Positions 7,751-16,026 of a DNA stretch of 64,000 nt are shown here, piece by piece. The position numbers and the translations under genes were made by a program. The stretch lies in the NCBI RefSeq assembly GCF_030758415.1, contig NZ_CP132334.1, positions 1,364,001-1,428,000 of the forward strand, in the 5' to 3' direction. The notes beneath the pieces are model-generated. The model made no database searches, was not told the origin of the DNA, and saw only the letters and a list, made by a program, of their open reading frames with translations. Source of the DNA: Parvularcula sp. IMCC14364. GTDB taxonomy: Bacteria > Pseudomonadota > Alphaproteobacteria > Caulobacterales > Parvularculaceae. How positions within the stretch are numbered: position 1 is the first letter of the stretch; each line of letters opens with the position of its first letter.

Positions 7751-8800
7751 TTATTTTTGTGAGTGACTGCATTTTTCAAGAATTTCATTCTGGCGCTCTT
7801 CGAGTCGCTGAGCACCGGTTTGCAATTTTTCTTGCCAGTGGGGACCTCGCGATTGCGCCTCTTCGTATGCGTCCCGCAATTCATCTGACCGGCGAGTTTT
7901 GACCAAGGCATCTATTAGAATTCCCGCCTGCTGAATATCTTTCCGAGCCTTCGCAGCACTGTCTCCACTTTCGTGCCGCATGGTCGCTACTATTAGTTTA
8001 TGCACGGCATATCTGGCGGGTTGTGGGACGGAAATCAGCGTTCCATGGCGCGTAAGCGCTGCAGCATCAACCGGATCACGCAAGACGTAATCAAGATGTC
8101 GCAACGGCGTTGCATCTGACTTCAGCGTTGGAAGTTCGCTGGCTTTGTCCCGGTCGGCACCCCGGTTCGTGGTGAGTACATCTACGCGGTAACCGCCGGG
8201 TCCAACATAGGCTGCAGTTTCAAAAGGGTCGGTCAGCGAGGGGACGGGCTGAAAGCTTTTATCAACTGACTGCAGCACTTCCAGCAATGGAACTTCGAGG
8301 GCATCGTCCAGCGCTACAGAAACGCCGTAATCCTGTGCTAGGTCCAGGTCACCAGTTCGGATGATCGTGGCAGGCAGTTTGATACCTAACAGGCCCGCAT
8401 AAGTCTGGAACGCAACGGTCCCAACAAGAACGGCGCGTAGTCGGAACACCCCGGAACTTGCCAGTGCTTCAAGAATAGCGCCCGTCAATGGATCAGGTTT
8501 AGGTAGGCCAACGCCTGTCAGGGAGCGCACAATATCGCGCCGAACATTGGCAAGGTCTTTTTGCTGCTTCCCGGCCTCGACCTTGGCGTCCAGCTCTGCT
8601 GTCGCTGCCCCCAGATAACGTTCTGGAGGACGACCATTGGGGCCTGTGGGCTCCTGCACATACCAGTAGTCTTTCCCGGAAATTTTGCGTTTGCGGAATG
8701 TGGACCCGGCTGGAAACTCCGAGATTCGGGCTGTACGCAGCTGGTCAATCAGCTCCGCATAAGACGTCTGGGTCACAAGTGGCAGTTCAGATATGGTCAT
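7751..8800 (-). CDS. Nucleotidyltransferase-fold protein (GSU2403/NTP_transf_8-like)
   Basis: This 349-residue protein has an N-terminal basic region with SGKDYWYVQEPTGPNGRPPE, a coiled segment, and then the nucleotidyltransferase-like core. The core has LVGTVAFQTYAGLLG near 128 and RTGDLDLAQDYGV near 148, whose DxD is the expected metal site. A later acidic segment contains GGYRVDVLTTNRG. This matches the family often annotated GSU2403-type, whose substrate is unknown. It is leftward, 37 bases after the integrase gene, and the two probably travel together. Some members of this fold act as antitoxin or defence transferases, but nothing here shows that. Confidence 0.65.
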   Translation of the reverse strand: MTISELPLVTQTSYAELIDQLRTARISEFPAGSTFRKRKISGKDYWYVQEPTGPNGRPPERYLGAATAELDAKVEAGKQQKDLANVRRDIVRSLTGVGLPKPDPLTGAILEALASSGVFRLRAVLVGTVAFQTYAGLLGIKLPATIIRTGDLDLAQDYGVSVALDDALEVPLLEVLQSVDKSFQPVPSLTDPFETAAYVGPGGYRVDVLTTNRGADRDKASELPTLKSDATPLRHLDYVLRDPVDAAALTRHGTLISVPQPARYAVHKLIVATMRHESGDSAAKARKDIQQAGILIDALVKTRRSDELRDAYEEAQSRGPHWQEKLQTGAQRLEERQNEILEKCSHSQK

Positions 8801-8837
8801 TTACCGGCAAAATAGCAATTTGCCAGTAAAAATGCAA

Positions 8838-10331
8838 TTAACGATAGCCGACGGCTTTTTGGATCGGCTGTTCCACCTCCGGCAGATAGTTCGGCGCATC
8901 CTGTACCAGATGCAGCACATAATCCGCCCATGAAGACAGAGCCAGCCGTCGCTCATCCCGGTAGCTGTAGCGCTGGTAGACCGCCACAAGACTGCCACGC
9001 GCATTGGAAACGTGATTCAAGACCTTTTCGACAACTTCCACAGGGTGTCCAAGGCGGGCCATGCCGGTTGCCGCTGTTCGCCTCAAATCATGCAGTCGCC
9101 ATTCCGCAATGGTCGCGTTCGGGTCGCGTTTGCGCATCTGTGAGATGAGCAGCATTTCTTCATCGACGCGCCGTTTTGCCTTGCTGATACCGGAAGGCGG
9201 GTTTGGCTTGTCGCCACCAAACACAAGCGGTCCGGTCCTTGGCTGTGATTGCAACAGTTCGACAATATACGGACAAAGATCGACATCATGCGGCTTCTTG
9301 TTCTTTGACCGCTCGGCAGGGATCGTCCAGACGGCCTGATCAAGATCGAGTTCATCCCATGTCATGCCAGCAACCTCGCTTCGGCGCTGTGCTGTTGAAA
9401 GCAGGGTTTTGAACATCGCCTCAAATCCCATACCGACTGTACTTAGGGCTTCCCACAGAACGGACACTTCATGGTCACTAAGCACTCTATCTCTTGGCGG
9501 CACCGGTTTCGGCGCTTTCATGCCTATGATCGGGGAATATTCAATCAAGCCTCTCGTAATCGACCAGTTGATCATGGCCGACATGGTACGGAATACCAGA
9601 AGCGCCGTCGCTTTGCGGTCCTGATAATGATCAACCAGCTTGGTCATGTCCTGGCGATTGAATTTGTCCAGCGTCTGGCTTCCTATATGCGGCAGGATTT
9701 CCTTGTTGAGAATCCGGACAGTGTTTTTCCAGGTGCGATTATTCGGCTTCAGATGCTTTTCGATGTAGACTTCCGCGACCTTGGAAATTTTGAGCGCCCG
9801 TGCGCGGTCCCGTTCTTCCTTGGCTTTTTTCTGCGCTTCGTTCCTGTCACCCAGCGGATCGCGACCACCTGCGACTTCACCGGCATATTGGCGGGCAATC
9901 TTTCTGGCTTCGTCAACGGTCAGATCTCCGAACTTTCCGATATTTATCCGCTTGTCGATCCCGTTTCGACCACCTAAACGGTACCGAAAGAAAAAAACTC
10001 GCCTTCCTGTTGAGCTGATCCTGATGCCGAATCCGCTTACCTGATCATCTCTCAGTACAATGTATTTCGATTTATCTGGGGTGGTGTTTTCAATAATTCT
10101 CTTGGTCAATTTTATGGTTTCAAACCCCGTATTTGCTGCACCGGAATTCAAATCGTAGCAAATTGCTGAAAACTTGAAAATCCCTAATTTGTTGTTTTTA
10201 TTTCTAAAATCATACTTTATCAAACGTCCGCAAACTGATGAAAAAGCCCTTTTTTGCCGTTTGTAATGAGAGGCGAACTTTGATTCACGATGGCAAAGGA
10301 GGCTTTGCAATGAGCGATTTGGGCTCCGCAA
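8838..10331 (-). CDS. P4-type tyrosine recombinase (integrase)
   Basis: The order is a DUF4102 arm-binding domain (LTKRIIENTTPDK, then RDDQVSGFGIRI), a SAM-like core-binding domain, and the catalytic domain. Visible catalytic residues are Arg near 316 (AQRRSEVAG), HDLRR at 414-418, LNH at 438-440 and the probable nucleophile Tyr near 452 (AVYQRYSY). All are intact. The longest frame starts at a TTG (10331), and its first 70 residues are not family-like, so the true start probably lies near 10125. It should catalyse insertion and excision of an island. Such enzymes usually sit beside a tRNA gene, but none was found here. Confidence 0.88.
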   Translation of the reverse strand: MRSPNRSLQSLLCHRESKFASHYKRQKRAFSSVCGRLIKYDFRNKNNKLGIFKFSAICYDLNSGAANTGFETIKLTKRIIENTTPDKSKYIVLRDDQVSGFGIRISSTGRRVFFFRYRLGGRNGIDKRINIGKFGDLTVDEARKIARQYAGEVAGGRDPLGDRNEAQKKAKEERDRARALKISKVAEVYIEKHLKPNNRTWKNTVRILNKEILPHIGSQTLDKFNRQDMTKLVDHYQDRKATALLVFRTMSAMINWSITRGLIEYSPIIGMKAPKPVPPRDRVLSDHEVSVLWEALSTVGMGFEAMFKTLLSTAQRRSEVAGMTWDELDLDQAVWTIPAERSKNKKPHDVDLCPYIVELLQSQPRTGPLVFGGDKPNPPSGISKAKRRVDEEMLLISQMRKRDPNATIAEWRLHDLRRTAATGMARLGHPVEVVEKVLNHVSNARGSLVAVYQRYSYRDERRLALSSWADYVLHLVQDAPNYLPEVEQPIQKAVGYR

Positions 10332-11099
10332 TATGGAAGCGCCAACCAGATCGGCCTTCCATTGAAAGCAGTATCATGGCCACATAAAACGTGGCCGCGC
10401 CAGTGGGGTTTCGTCATGCAAGGGGATCACTATCAATACGATTGGGATCGCAATGGTGAAATGACGGTCTCAAAATTAAGCGGTGTATGAACGAACTCGA
10501 TGGAGGAAGTCTGATGTGGAAATCAAAGTATAAAGTCTGTGTAGTGTGATAACATATCTTACGGAAACTAAAAACCTTAGCTGCAAAGGAATGGAATCCG
10601 GCCGTTGGCCGGATATTTTTTATTTCTTGCTGTATTCAGCTTCACCCACAAAGCATTCACGATGATTGCACCGTGCTCATGCTTTTCAAATCAACCTGCC
10701 ACGGCAGGGAGTGCAAGCACCCAATTTGAAAACCCCTGCGCGCGATGCCGCCTGTTCATGGCTCTGGGGTTACACTGAAAACAGCCGGCGAAGAAATTAG
10801 GGCAGCGAGCAGCTTCGCTGCTCTTATGCCCAAAAAAGCCGGGGGTTCCCTCAAAACAGACAGAAGAAAATTTCTGGGCGTCCGGAAACTGGCCCGGCGA
10901 TGAAAAAAATGCCCTTTTGGTGATTTTTTTGGCTCTTTCATCGAATCCGGCGGTGCTTTTTGACTAAGTAAAGAAAGCAACAAGAGTGAACATGTGGAAA
11001 ATCTGCCTCTGGCAGGTATCTTCAAACCGCCCCTGTCACCACATGACGGAATAATCGCTACCCCAAAGTTGGGGGTAGACACAGGGGGTTTGATAATGC
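10332..11099. other. Non-coding stretch between integrase and higBA
   Basis: No gene is supported. The stretch contains a good terminator (10596-10620), a hairpin GAGCAGC-TTC-GCTGCTC at 10807-10823, and an inverted repeat CTACCCC/GGGGTAG near 11058-11078. A leftward open frame at 10756-11082 has no family likeness and no ribosome site. An attachment site for the integrase may lie here. Confidence 0.4.
10596..10621 (+). terminator. Rho-independent terminator
   Basis: An eight-pair stem ATCCGGCC/GGCCGGAT with a GTT loop is followed by ATTTTTTATTT. The T tract is on the plus strand, although the known upstream gene is leftward, so it ends some rightward transcript not identified here. Confidence 0.75.
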
Positions 11100-11128
11100 T
11101 TGCAATTCATACGGTCGTACCGTATAGT
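11100..11128 (+). promoter_or_regulatory. higBA promoter with overlapping operator
   Basis: TTGCAA (11100-11105) is separated by 17 bases from TATAGT (11123-11128). The spacer and -10 are covered by the perfect dyad ATACGGT-CGT-ACCGTAT (11109-11125), a likely HigA operator. The -10 box ends only five bases before the higB ATG at 11134, so the expected transcription start falls on or next to the start codon and the mRNA would be leaderless. Confidence 0.7.
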
Positions 11129-11133
11129 TTAGA

Positions 11134-11418
11134 ATGGAAATTGTTTCAATCGGCCATAAAGGGCTGAAAGACTACATTCTGGAAGGTAAAGAGAAAGGTT
11201 TGAGACAAGAACTCATACCGCGCATAAGGACAATTATAGCAGCATTGGAAGCTGCGGAAGATATGGACGGCGTCTTAGGTCCGCCTGGGTGGAGAATCCA
11301 CCAACTCAAGGGCGATAGAGCAGGGGACTGGTCTATTTCTGTCAGTGGAAACTGGCGCCTTACATTCCAGATGATTGAACGACAAATCCACTTTTTAGAA
11401 TTGGAGGATTATCACTGA
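11134..11418 (+). CDS. higB: HigB-type toxin (RelE/ParE superfamily mRNA interferase)
   Basis: This 94-residue protein begins with the HigB signature HKGLKDYILEG and continues RIRTIIAALEAAEDMDG. The core follows with PPGWRIHQLKGDRAGDWSIS and the strand NWRLTFQM. The C-terminal ELEDYH is typical. HigB proteins cleave mRNA on the ribosome. As usual for this family, the toxin gene comes before the antitoxin, and its stop shares one base with the higA ATG (TGATG). The start is fixed by the conserved N-terminal residues and lies only a few bases from the -10 box, with no ribosome site. Confidence 0.9.
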   Translation: MEIVSIGHKGLKDYILEGKEKGLRQELIPRIRTIIAALEAAEDMDGVLGPPGWRIHQLKGDRAGDWSISVSGNWRLTFQMIERQIHFLELEDYH

Positions 11419-11729
11419 TGGCAAAACACACACCTTTGAAAATAGGCATGCCGCCTGTGCATCCAGGCGAGTTTGTTCAAACGGAAATCATTGACGAGTT
11501 TGGGCTGACTATTACGGCCGCAGCGAAGCATCTTGATGTTCGTACAGCAACACTCTCCGACCTGGTCAACCAGAAAGCCAGCCTGTCGCCCGAAATGGCC
11601 CTGCGTTTGGAACTGGCTTTTAATCTCAGCGCTGACACGTTGTTACGGATGCAAGCGATCTACGACAGTCGCACGATCCGTGAGAAAGCGGATCAGCTCA
11701 ATGTTCATCCTTACGTTCAGCAAGCCTAA
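11418..11729 (+). CDS. higA: HigA-type antitoxin (XRE-family HTH)
   Basis: This 103-residue protein has the HigA pattern MPPVHPGEFVQTEIIDEFGL, then AAKHLDVRTATLSDLVNQKA and SLSPEMALRLELAFNLSADTL. These make up the HTH and dimerisation helices. It should neutralise HigB and repress the promoter through the ATACGGT dyad. Its start overlaps the toxin stop by one base, so the two are translationally coupled. The full-length C-terminal block (YDSRTIREKADQLNVHPYV) suggests an intact gene. An IS3-family element begins 50 bases downstream. Confidence 0.9.
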   Translation: MAKHTPLKIGMPPVHPGEFVQTEIIDEFGLTITAAAKHLDVRTATLSDLVNQKASLSPEMALRLELAFNLSADTLLRMQAIYDSRTIREKADQLNVHPYVQQA

Positions 11730-11826
11730 GATACTAAAATAGCGGCTTTAGCCGCCTGGCCTTTGCCGAAAAGCAGGGTGTCCTGCCCCATTATAACTGG
11801 TCCACATTTTTGGTATTATTCTATAA

Positions 11827-12132
11827 ATGGTGGAGGTTATTTACATGGCGAGGAAACGCTTTAGCGATGAGGATATATTGAACCTGCTGCGTCAGATTGA
11901 GCTGAGTTTGGCGGGCGGGAATGATGTCGCGACAGCCTGTCGATCAGCAGGCGTGAGTGATGCAACATACTATAAGTGGCGTAAAAGGTATGGCGGCATG
12001 GGCAAGTCCCAGTTATCTGAACTTAAAGGTCTCGAGAAAGAGAACCAGCGTCTGAAGAAAATTGTTGCCGAGCTTGAACTAGACAAGCTTATTCTCAAAG
12101 AAACACTTGATGTTTTAAAGCCCAAGGTCTGA
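11827..12132 (+). CDS. IS3-family transposase OrfA
   Basis: This is the HTH/leucine-zipper subunit. The N-terminal ARKRFSDEDILNLLRQIE and the HTH CRSAGVSDATYYKWRKRYGG are followed by the coiled coil LKGLEKENQRLKKIVAELEL. The likely start is the ATG at 11845 (MARKRF). The final codons contain the heptamer T-TTA-AAG at 12114-12120 in the correct phase. Slippage there moves into the orfB frame and would give the OrfAB fusion transposase. OrfA alone would act as a regulator. Confidence 0.9.
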   Translation: MVEVIYMARKRFSDEDILNLLRQIELSLAGGNDVATACRSAGVSDATYYKWRKRYGGMGKSQLSELKGLEKENQRLKKIVAELELDKLILKETLDVLKPKV

Positions 12133-12158
12133 CGGTCACCGACCTACGTCAGGCCATT

Positions 12159-12965
12159 GTGAAGGCACGTCAAAGACTGAATACGTCTGAGCGGCGGACC
12201 TGCAAAACGGTTGGTATGCCCCGTTCCTCTCAGCGTTATCTTAACCGACCCAAAGATAATGAGGACAGGCTTCGCCTGGCTCTTATTCGATTAGCCAAAC
12301 AATATGGTCGGTACGGTTATCGCAAGATAACCAAGTTACTGCAGATTGAAGGCTGGAAGGTCAATTACAAGAAAATAGAAAAGCTTTGGCGGGAAGAAGG
12401 CTTACAGCAACCCAAACGCCATAAGAAAAAGAAACGCCTGTATCACAAAGACAGCTCTGTCATCCGGTTACGGCCAAAGTATGAGAACCATATCTGGAGC
12501 ATCGACTTTGTTCATGATCGCCTCAGCAATGGGAGTAGCTACAAAATGTTGACCGTCCTTGATGAATACACCAGAGAAGCTCTCTGTGTCGCTGTAAAAC
12601 CAAAGATGGGGAATGCGGAAGTATTAGAGGCTCTGTACCCATTGTTCTTATGTCATGGAAAGCTAGAGTTTATAAGGTCAGATAACGGCCCAGAGTTCGC
12701 AGCGGAGAACTTCCAGAAATGGTTGACCAAGGTTGGTATCAAACCGATCCGTATCTATCCAGGCTCACCTTGGGAAAACGGCTATAACGAACGCTTCAAT
12801 GGCACCTTACGAAGAGAAGTCCTCAATGCTGAATGGTTCACTACGATAGAGCAAGCTAGAACCGTCATCAATAAATGGCTCAAACAGTACAATACCATCC
12901 GGCCACATCAAGCTCTCAACATGCGCACACCAATACCTGAAACTCTACATCAAAATGGTACTTAA
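12159..12965 (+). CDS. IS3-family transposase OrfB (rve integrase core)
   Basis: The HTH_21 segment (AKQYGRYGYRKITKLLQIEG) precedes the DDE core, with Asp in WSIDFVHD, Asp in IRSDNGPEF and Glu in NGYNERFNGTLRREVL. The spacing and the SPWENGYNERFNG block match the IS407 group. The GTG at 12159 is only the first start-like codon. Translation most likely enters from orfA by -1 frameshifting at 12114-12120, because this frame stays open from there (FKAQGLTVTDLRQAIVKAR). All catalytic residues are present, so the element may still be active. Confidence 0.92.
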   Translation: MKARQRLNTSERRTCKTVGMPRSSQRYLNRPKDNEDRLRLALIRLAKQYGRYGYRKITKLLQIEGWKVNYKKIEKLWREEGLQQPKRHKKKKRLYHKDSSVIRLRPKYENHIWSIDFVHDRLSNGSSYKMLTVLDEYTREALCVAVKPKMGNAEVLEALYPLFLCHGKLEFIRSDNGPEFAAENFQKWLTKVGIKPIRIYPGSPWENGYNERFNGTLRREVLNAEWFTTIEQARTVINKWLKQYNTIRPHQALNMRTPIPETLHQNGT

Positions 12966-12979
12966 TTTATGGGCTGGAC

Positions 12980-13135
12980 ATTCGCTCTGATGGTCCATTT
13001 GTTGCAACAATTGGCGTTGAGGATATGGCTGTGGTGGCGACAAGCGATAGCGTTTTGATTATGAAGTTGGACAGAAGCCAGGATGTGAAGAAAGTTTCGG
13101 AATTTCTGAAGGCGCGAAAAAATAATGGAACGTAG
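12980..13135 (+). pseudogene. Mannose-1-phosphate guanylyltransferase (ManC) fragment
   Basis: About 51 residues starting exactly at the IS3 right end read IRSDGPFVATIGVEDMAVVA, then TSDSVLIMKLDRSQDVKKVS. This is the end of the nucleotidyltransferase domain of ManC/AlgA-type enzymes (compare VATIGVEDLVVV.T.DAVLV). A stop follows at 13133, so the isomerase domain is either absent or never existed. Everything 5' of this point, including the GTP-binding site, was removed at the IS border. It shows that an earlier polysaccharide locus stood here. Confidence 0.8.
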
Positions 13136-13255
13136 TGACGAAGGGCAGGACACTTAGCGTAAGTCATTACTGAGGTCTGCTGTTCGGAAAAACAAGAAAC
13201 CCATACTCTGACCAGTCAACCAAGAGAACCGAATGAGACGGAGAATGAGGTCGGT

Positions 13256-13753
13256 GTGGAGGCCGCACTTACAAAACCGATAAAGCCAGCACTAAGGCAT
13301 GTAGCGATAATTATGGGTGGGATAGAGCTTTGGGGGCAAGCGCGAGGTCTAGCTCGCATTGAAGGCCATCTTGCGGGACTTGAAGCCGCCCGGCGCACCG
13401 TTCAAATGGTAAGAAAAATGGGCCCTAGTCATCTAACCCTCTATAGCTTCTCAGCAGAATATTTAAGGCGGTCTCTAGAGGACGTTGATAACTTGTTTGT
13501 GCTTATCCAGGATTATATTGAACATGACTTACCGACATTGGTATCGGAAAATATCCTGGTGAAAATAATTGGTGATCGAAACTCATTGCCACGTTCGCTC
13601 AAAATTTTCTTTTAAAGAGTAGAAGAAGAAACAAAGGATAATACAGGATTTACACTGCAAATCGCTTTCAATTATGGAGGGCGTGATGAATTAGTACGTG
13701 CCATCAAAGAACTCATGCATGATGATCTGAGCCCCGTTTGGTCCCTCATTTGA
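13256..13753 (+). pseudogene. Second isoprenyl transferase (UppS), inactivated
   Basis: The frame starting GTG at 13256 is clearly UppS-like: ALRHVAIIMGGIELWGQARG, then SHLTLYSFSAEYLRRS. However, the essential MDGNGRW block has become MGGIELW, losing the catalytic Asp, and the frame stops at 13615. A shifted frame then gives VEEETKDNTGFTLQIAFNYG and ends at 13753, without the RTSGE.R.SNFLLWQ block. So it has at least one point loss, one frameshift and a 3' truncation. It differs enough from the intact uppS at 3.7 kb that it is not a recent copy. Confidence 0.88.
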
Positions 13754-13942
13754 AAGGTGAGTCTGTCAACAGGTGAAAATAGCCGACCTCCGTGAAAAGC
13801 CGGAAAACTCTACCAGCTGGTGAGGGAAAGTTGGCGGCAGGTTCAATAGCAACAGGACTCAACAATAAGCGTAGGCAACATGGGTCTCATGTCAGCTGAA
13901 TGATAACAATCTTTATCTCTGTGTTACTCGATATTATCGCCA

Positions 13943-15187
13943 TTAGCTTTCTTCTATGCGATGCATGACGTCATCAATTGCTTGCTGCCATTTGGTAAAA
14001 GCAGCTTGCCTTGAGAATTTGTCCTCGATCATATTGCGTGCATTTTTGCTGGATTGTTTCAGACGCTGCTCGTTGCCCGCATATTCAATAATTGTGTCAG
14101 CCAGGCGTTGACTCTCACCAAGAGCAAAAGTTTCTCCGCAGTCGAATTCAGAAATTAATCTCGCAATTTCTCCCTTAACATCGCCAATAAAAAAAATTGG
14201 TCGACCGGCAGCAGCGGCACCGTAGAATTTGCTTGGGACAATTGTGCCCTCCAGATCAGGTTGTAGTGAAATCCAGTGAATATCAGGGACTGCGAGAGAT
14301 TTGGGGAGCAGATTGCGTGGTTGATAAGGTTTACAAACGATATTGTTAAGGTTAAAGGCCGATGCTTTTTCATCAAGCTCCGAACGAAGCTTACCACCGC
14401 CGATAAAGAGAAACTTTACCCTGTCATGATCATTCAAAATCTTTGCCGCCCCAAGGAGTGTTTCGATATCGTGCGCGCGGCCTAAATTTCCGGAGTACCC
14501 GACAACGAAAGTATCGGTAATAAAGCCCCATTGTTGTGACAATTCATTCTGGTTCTTGTTTATGGGTACGATCTGAGTTTCGTCTGCCCAATTATGGATC
14601 TCAACTATACGATTGGCCTCAACAGCATTTTCAATCAACAGGCTTTTCATGCGTCTACCAATGGCAATATTTTTATCAGCATTGCGTAGTGACCAATTTC
14701 TGATGAGTTTGATAGTTCTTCCGACCAATCCACTCCCGATTGGTACGCCAAGTTCAGCGGCGACTTCTGGAAATAAATCCTGAAGCCATGTTACGAACCT
14801 CCCCCCTTTTATTCTGGATGCTACATACATAGGAACCGAGAGTAGGGGAGGGTCAGTTTTTGCTACGAGTAAAGTACGAGAAGATGTGTGTTTCACGGCA
14901 CAGAAAAACGCGGATATATAGAATGTGAGATAGTCAAGGCTACGGCCAAAAAGGTTAGCTCGGCCAAAATTAGTTGTGTTGACACGAATAATAGCAACAC
15001 CATCTATGGATTTCTTAGCTGAAAAGGTAACCGAAGGATCCTCGTATGAATAACGGCCGGTAATGACCGTGACGCTTATCCCAATCGCAGCAAGCTCAAA
15101 GACCAAATCGCTTAACATCTGTGATGTTGCGCTTTTGTCAGGATAGAAATACCGATTGACAAAAATGATGTTGCTAGGGGAGGGCAA
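13943..15187 (-). CDS. Glycosyltransferase family 4 (WbuB-like)
   Basis: This 414-residue GT-B enzyme has the N-terminal FVNRYFYPDKSATSQMLSDL and the DxFPEVAAELG segment (LQDLFPEVAAELGVPIGSG) typical of WbuB/WcaI-type transferases. The donor-binding half has VVGYSGNLGRAHDIETLLGA, then FLFIGGGKLRSELDEKA. The E-x7-E-type region is weakly kept near PSKFYGAAAAGRP. It would act at the cytoplasmic membrane face, adding a sugar to the lipid-linked repeat unit. It is the last gene of the leftward polysaccharide cluster, separated from it by vapBC and an integrase remnant. Its AT-rich composition differs from the GC-rich genes at 18.7-25 kb. Confidence 0.85.
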   Translation of the reverse strand: MPSPSNIIFVNRYFYPDKSATSQMLSDLVFELAAIGISVTVITGRYSYEDPSVTFSAKKSIDGVAIIRVNTTNFGRANLFGRSLDYLTFYISAFFCAVKHTSSRTLLVAKTDPPLLSVPMYVASRIKGGRFVTWLQDLFPEVAAELGVPIGSGLVGRTIKLIRNWSLRNADKNIAIGRRMKSLLIENAVEANRIVEIHNWADETQIVPINKNQNELSQQWGFITDTFVVGYSGNLGRAHDIETLLGAAKILNDHDRVKFLFIGGGKLRSELDEKASAFNLNNIVCKPYQPRNLLPKSLAVPDIHWISLQPDLEGTIVPSKFYGAAAAGRPIFFIGDVKGEIARLISEFDCGETFALGESQRLADTIIEYAGNEQRLKQSSKNARNMIEDKFSRQAAFTKWQQAIDDVMHRIEES

Positions 15188-15380
15188 TATTATTGTCCGC
15201 TGTTAAAAATAGGACCTACCGGCTAGCTAGCCGACAAGTTTGAATGTGTGCAAGTTTTGCTGACAACCTGTGCGCATTTTAGAGATGCAGGACAGTTGGA
15301 AATATAGCGAGAGGTGTATTGCACGACACGCAGCATTATCGGGCGAAGGGTGGAGTGGTGCTTTGATCGCGGCTGAGCGT

Positions 15381-15770
15381 TCAGACGACCGCCAACCCGA
15401 GTACGTTTTCCATCGGTTCAAAGTCTCGATCTGAGTGTAGGAGCGACAAAGAATTTTCAATACAGAAAGTTGCAATGAGAACATCAATCGTTTTGCGAAC
15501 GGTGATATCCGCCTTGCGCAAATGTCGATAATTTTCCGCACTCTTAAGAGCGATGCCGTGTCCGACCATTGCTCTGCATTCAAATTGGTCCAGCGCCTGT
15601 TTCGCGGTCTCAAAGTCTTTGTCGGATCTAAACCCTTGGAGCACCTCGGTCAAAATGAGGTCCCCGATCAGGATGGGGTGCTCTCCAAGATTCGCGTCCA
15701 GCAGATTGACTTGCGGGGTCTCTGCACCGTTGAAGAAATCGATCCAAACTGAACTGTCCACTAGGATCAT
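15381..15770 (-). CDS. vapC: VapC-type PIN-domain ribonuclease toxin
   Basis: This 129-residue PIN protein starts MILVDSSVWIDFFNG with the first catalytic Asp. It continues LIGDLILTEVLQGFRS with the conserved Glu, and ends with the acidic cluster TIDVLIATFCIENSLSLLHS, then DRDF. All four acidic residues expected at the metal site are visible. VapC toxins cleave tRNA or rRNA. Its ATG overlaps the vapB stop by four bases. The pair interrupts the distal end of the polysaccharide cluster. Confidence 0.92.
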   Translation of the reverse strand: MILVDSSVWIDFFNGAETPQVNLLDANLGEHPILIGDLILTEVLQGFRSDKDFETAKQALDQFECRAMVGHGIALKSAENYRHLRKADITVRKTIDVLIATFCIENSLSLLHSDRDFEPMENVLGLAVV

Positions 15771-15961
15771 GTGTCACTGCGCATGTCATCCAGCGAGCCC
15801 TGCCATTTCAGTTTCCCGCGGAGCTTTTTGACGTGGGCCTGCCCACGCGTTTTGACCAATAGGTGCAAGGCTTCGGAGACAACTTCTTTCTTTGTCTTCG
15901 CGCCAGAAATGGCGATAGCCTCTCTCATAAGATCGTCGTCAATTTCAATATTCGTGCGCAT
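15767..15961 (-). CDS. vapB: VapB-type antitoxin
   Basis: This 64-residue protein starts MRTNIEIDDDLMREAIAISG and continues KTKKEVVSEALHLLVKTRG. That is the ribbon-helix-helix N-terminus of the VapB group, followed by a C-terminal tail (KLKWQGSLDDMRSDT) that should wrap the toxin. It lies first in the pair, behind a strong promoter with an overlapping dyad, and overlaps vapC by four bases. Nothing suggests damage. Confidence 0.92.
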   Translation of the reverse strand: MRTNIEIDDDLMREAIAISGAKTKKEVVSEALHLLVKTRGQAHVKKLRGKLKWQGSLDDMRSDT

Positions 15962-15981
15962 GGCTTGGCCTCAAATTTTGA

Positions 15982-16026
15982 TGTGTATATTTTGCAATTA
16001 TATACACATTTTGCTGGATTCTGCAA
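15982..16026 (-). promoter_or_regulatory. vapBC promoter with operator dyad
   Basis: On the minus strand TTGCAG (16026-16021) is followed after 18 bases by TATAAT (16002-15997). The dyad TGTGTATAT-N9-ATATACACA (15982-16008) covers the -10 box, the usual place for a VapBC operator. Confidence 0.75.

Larger units (their letters stand above)
11779..12980 (+). mobile_element. IS3-family insertion sequence, complete
   Basis: This element of about 1.2 kb carries orfA and orfB. The left end reads TGTCCTGCCCCATTATAA and the right end, read inward on the minus strand, TGTCCAGCCCATAAATTAA. These form imperfect terminal repeats that set the borders. The four bases outside each end (AGGG and TTCG) do not match. 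This suggests a deletion or rearrangement after insertion, which fits the manC fragment starting exactly at the right end. Confidence 0.8.

Noticed and set aside
10756-11082. Leftward 108-codon open frame before higBA
   Set aside because: Low-complexity Ser/Pro/Leu sequence with no start signal; it overlaps hairpins and is probably non-coding.
11775-12984. Target-site duplication of the IS3 element
   Set aside because: The bases next to the two ends differ, so no duplication can be claimed.
15771-16024. Rightward extension of the integrase frame over vapB
   Set aside because: The sequence is the antisense of vapB and its promoter and has no recombinase similarity.
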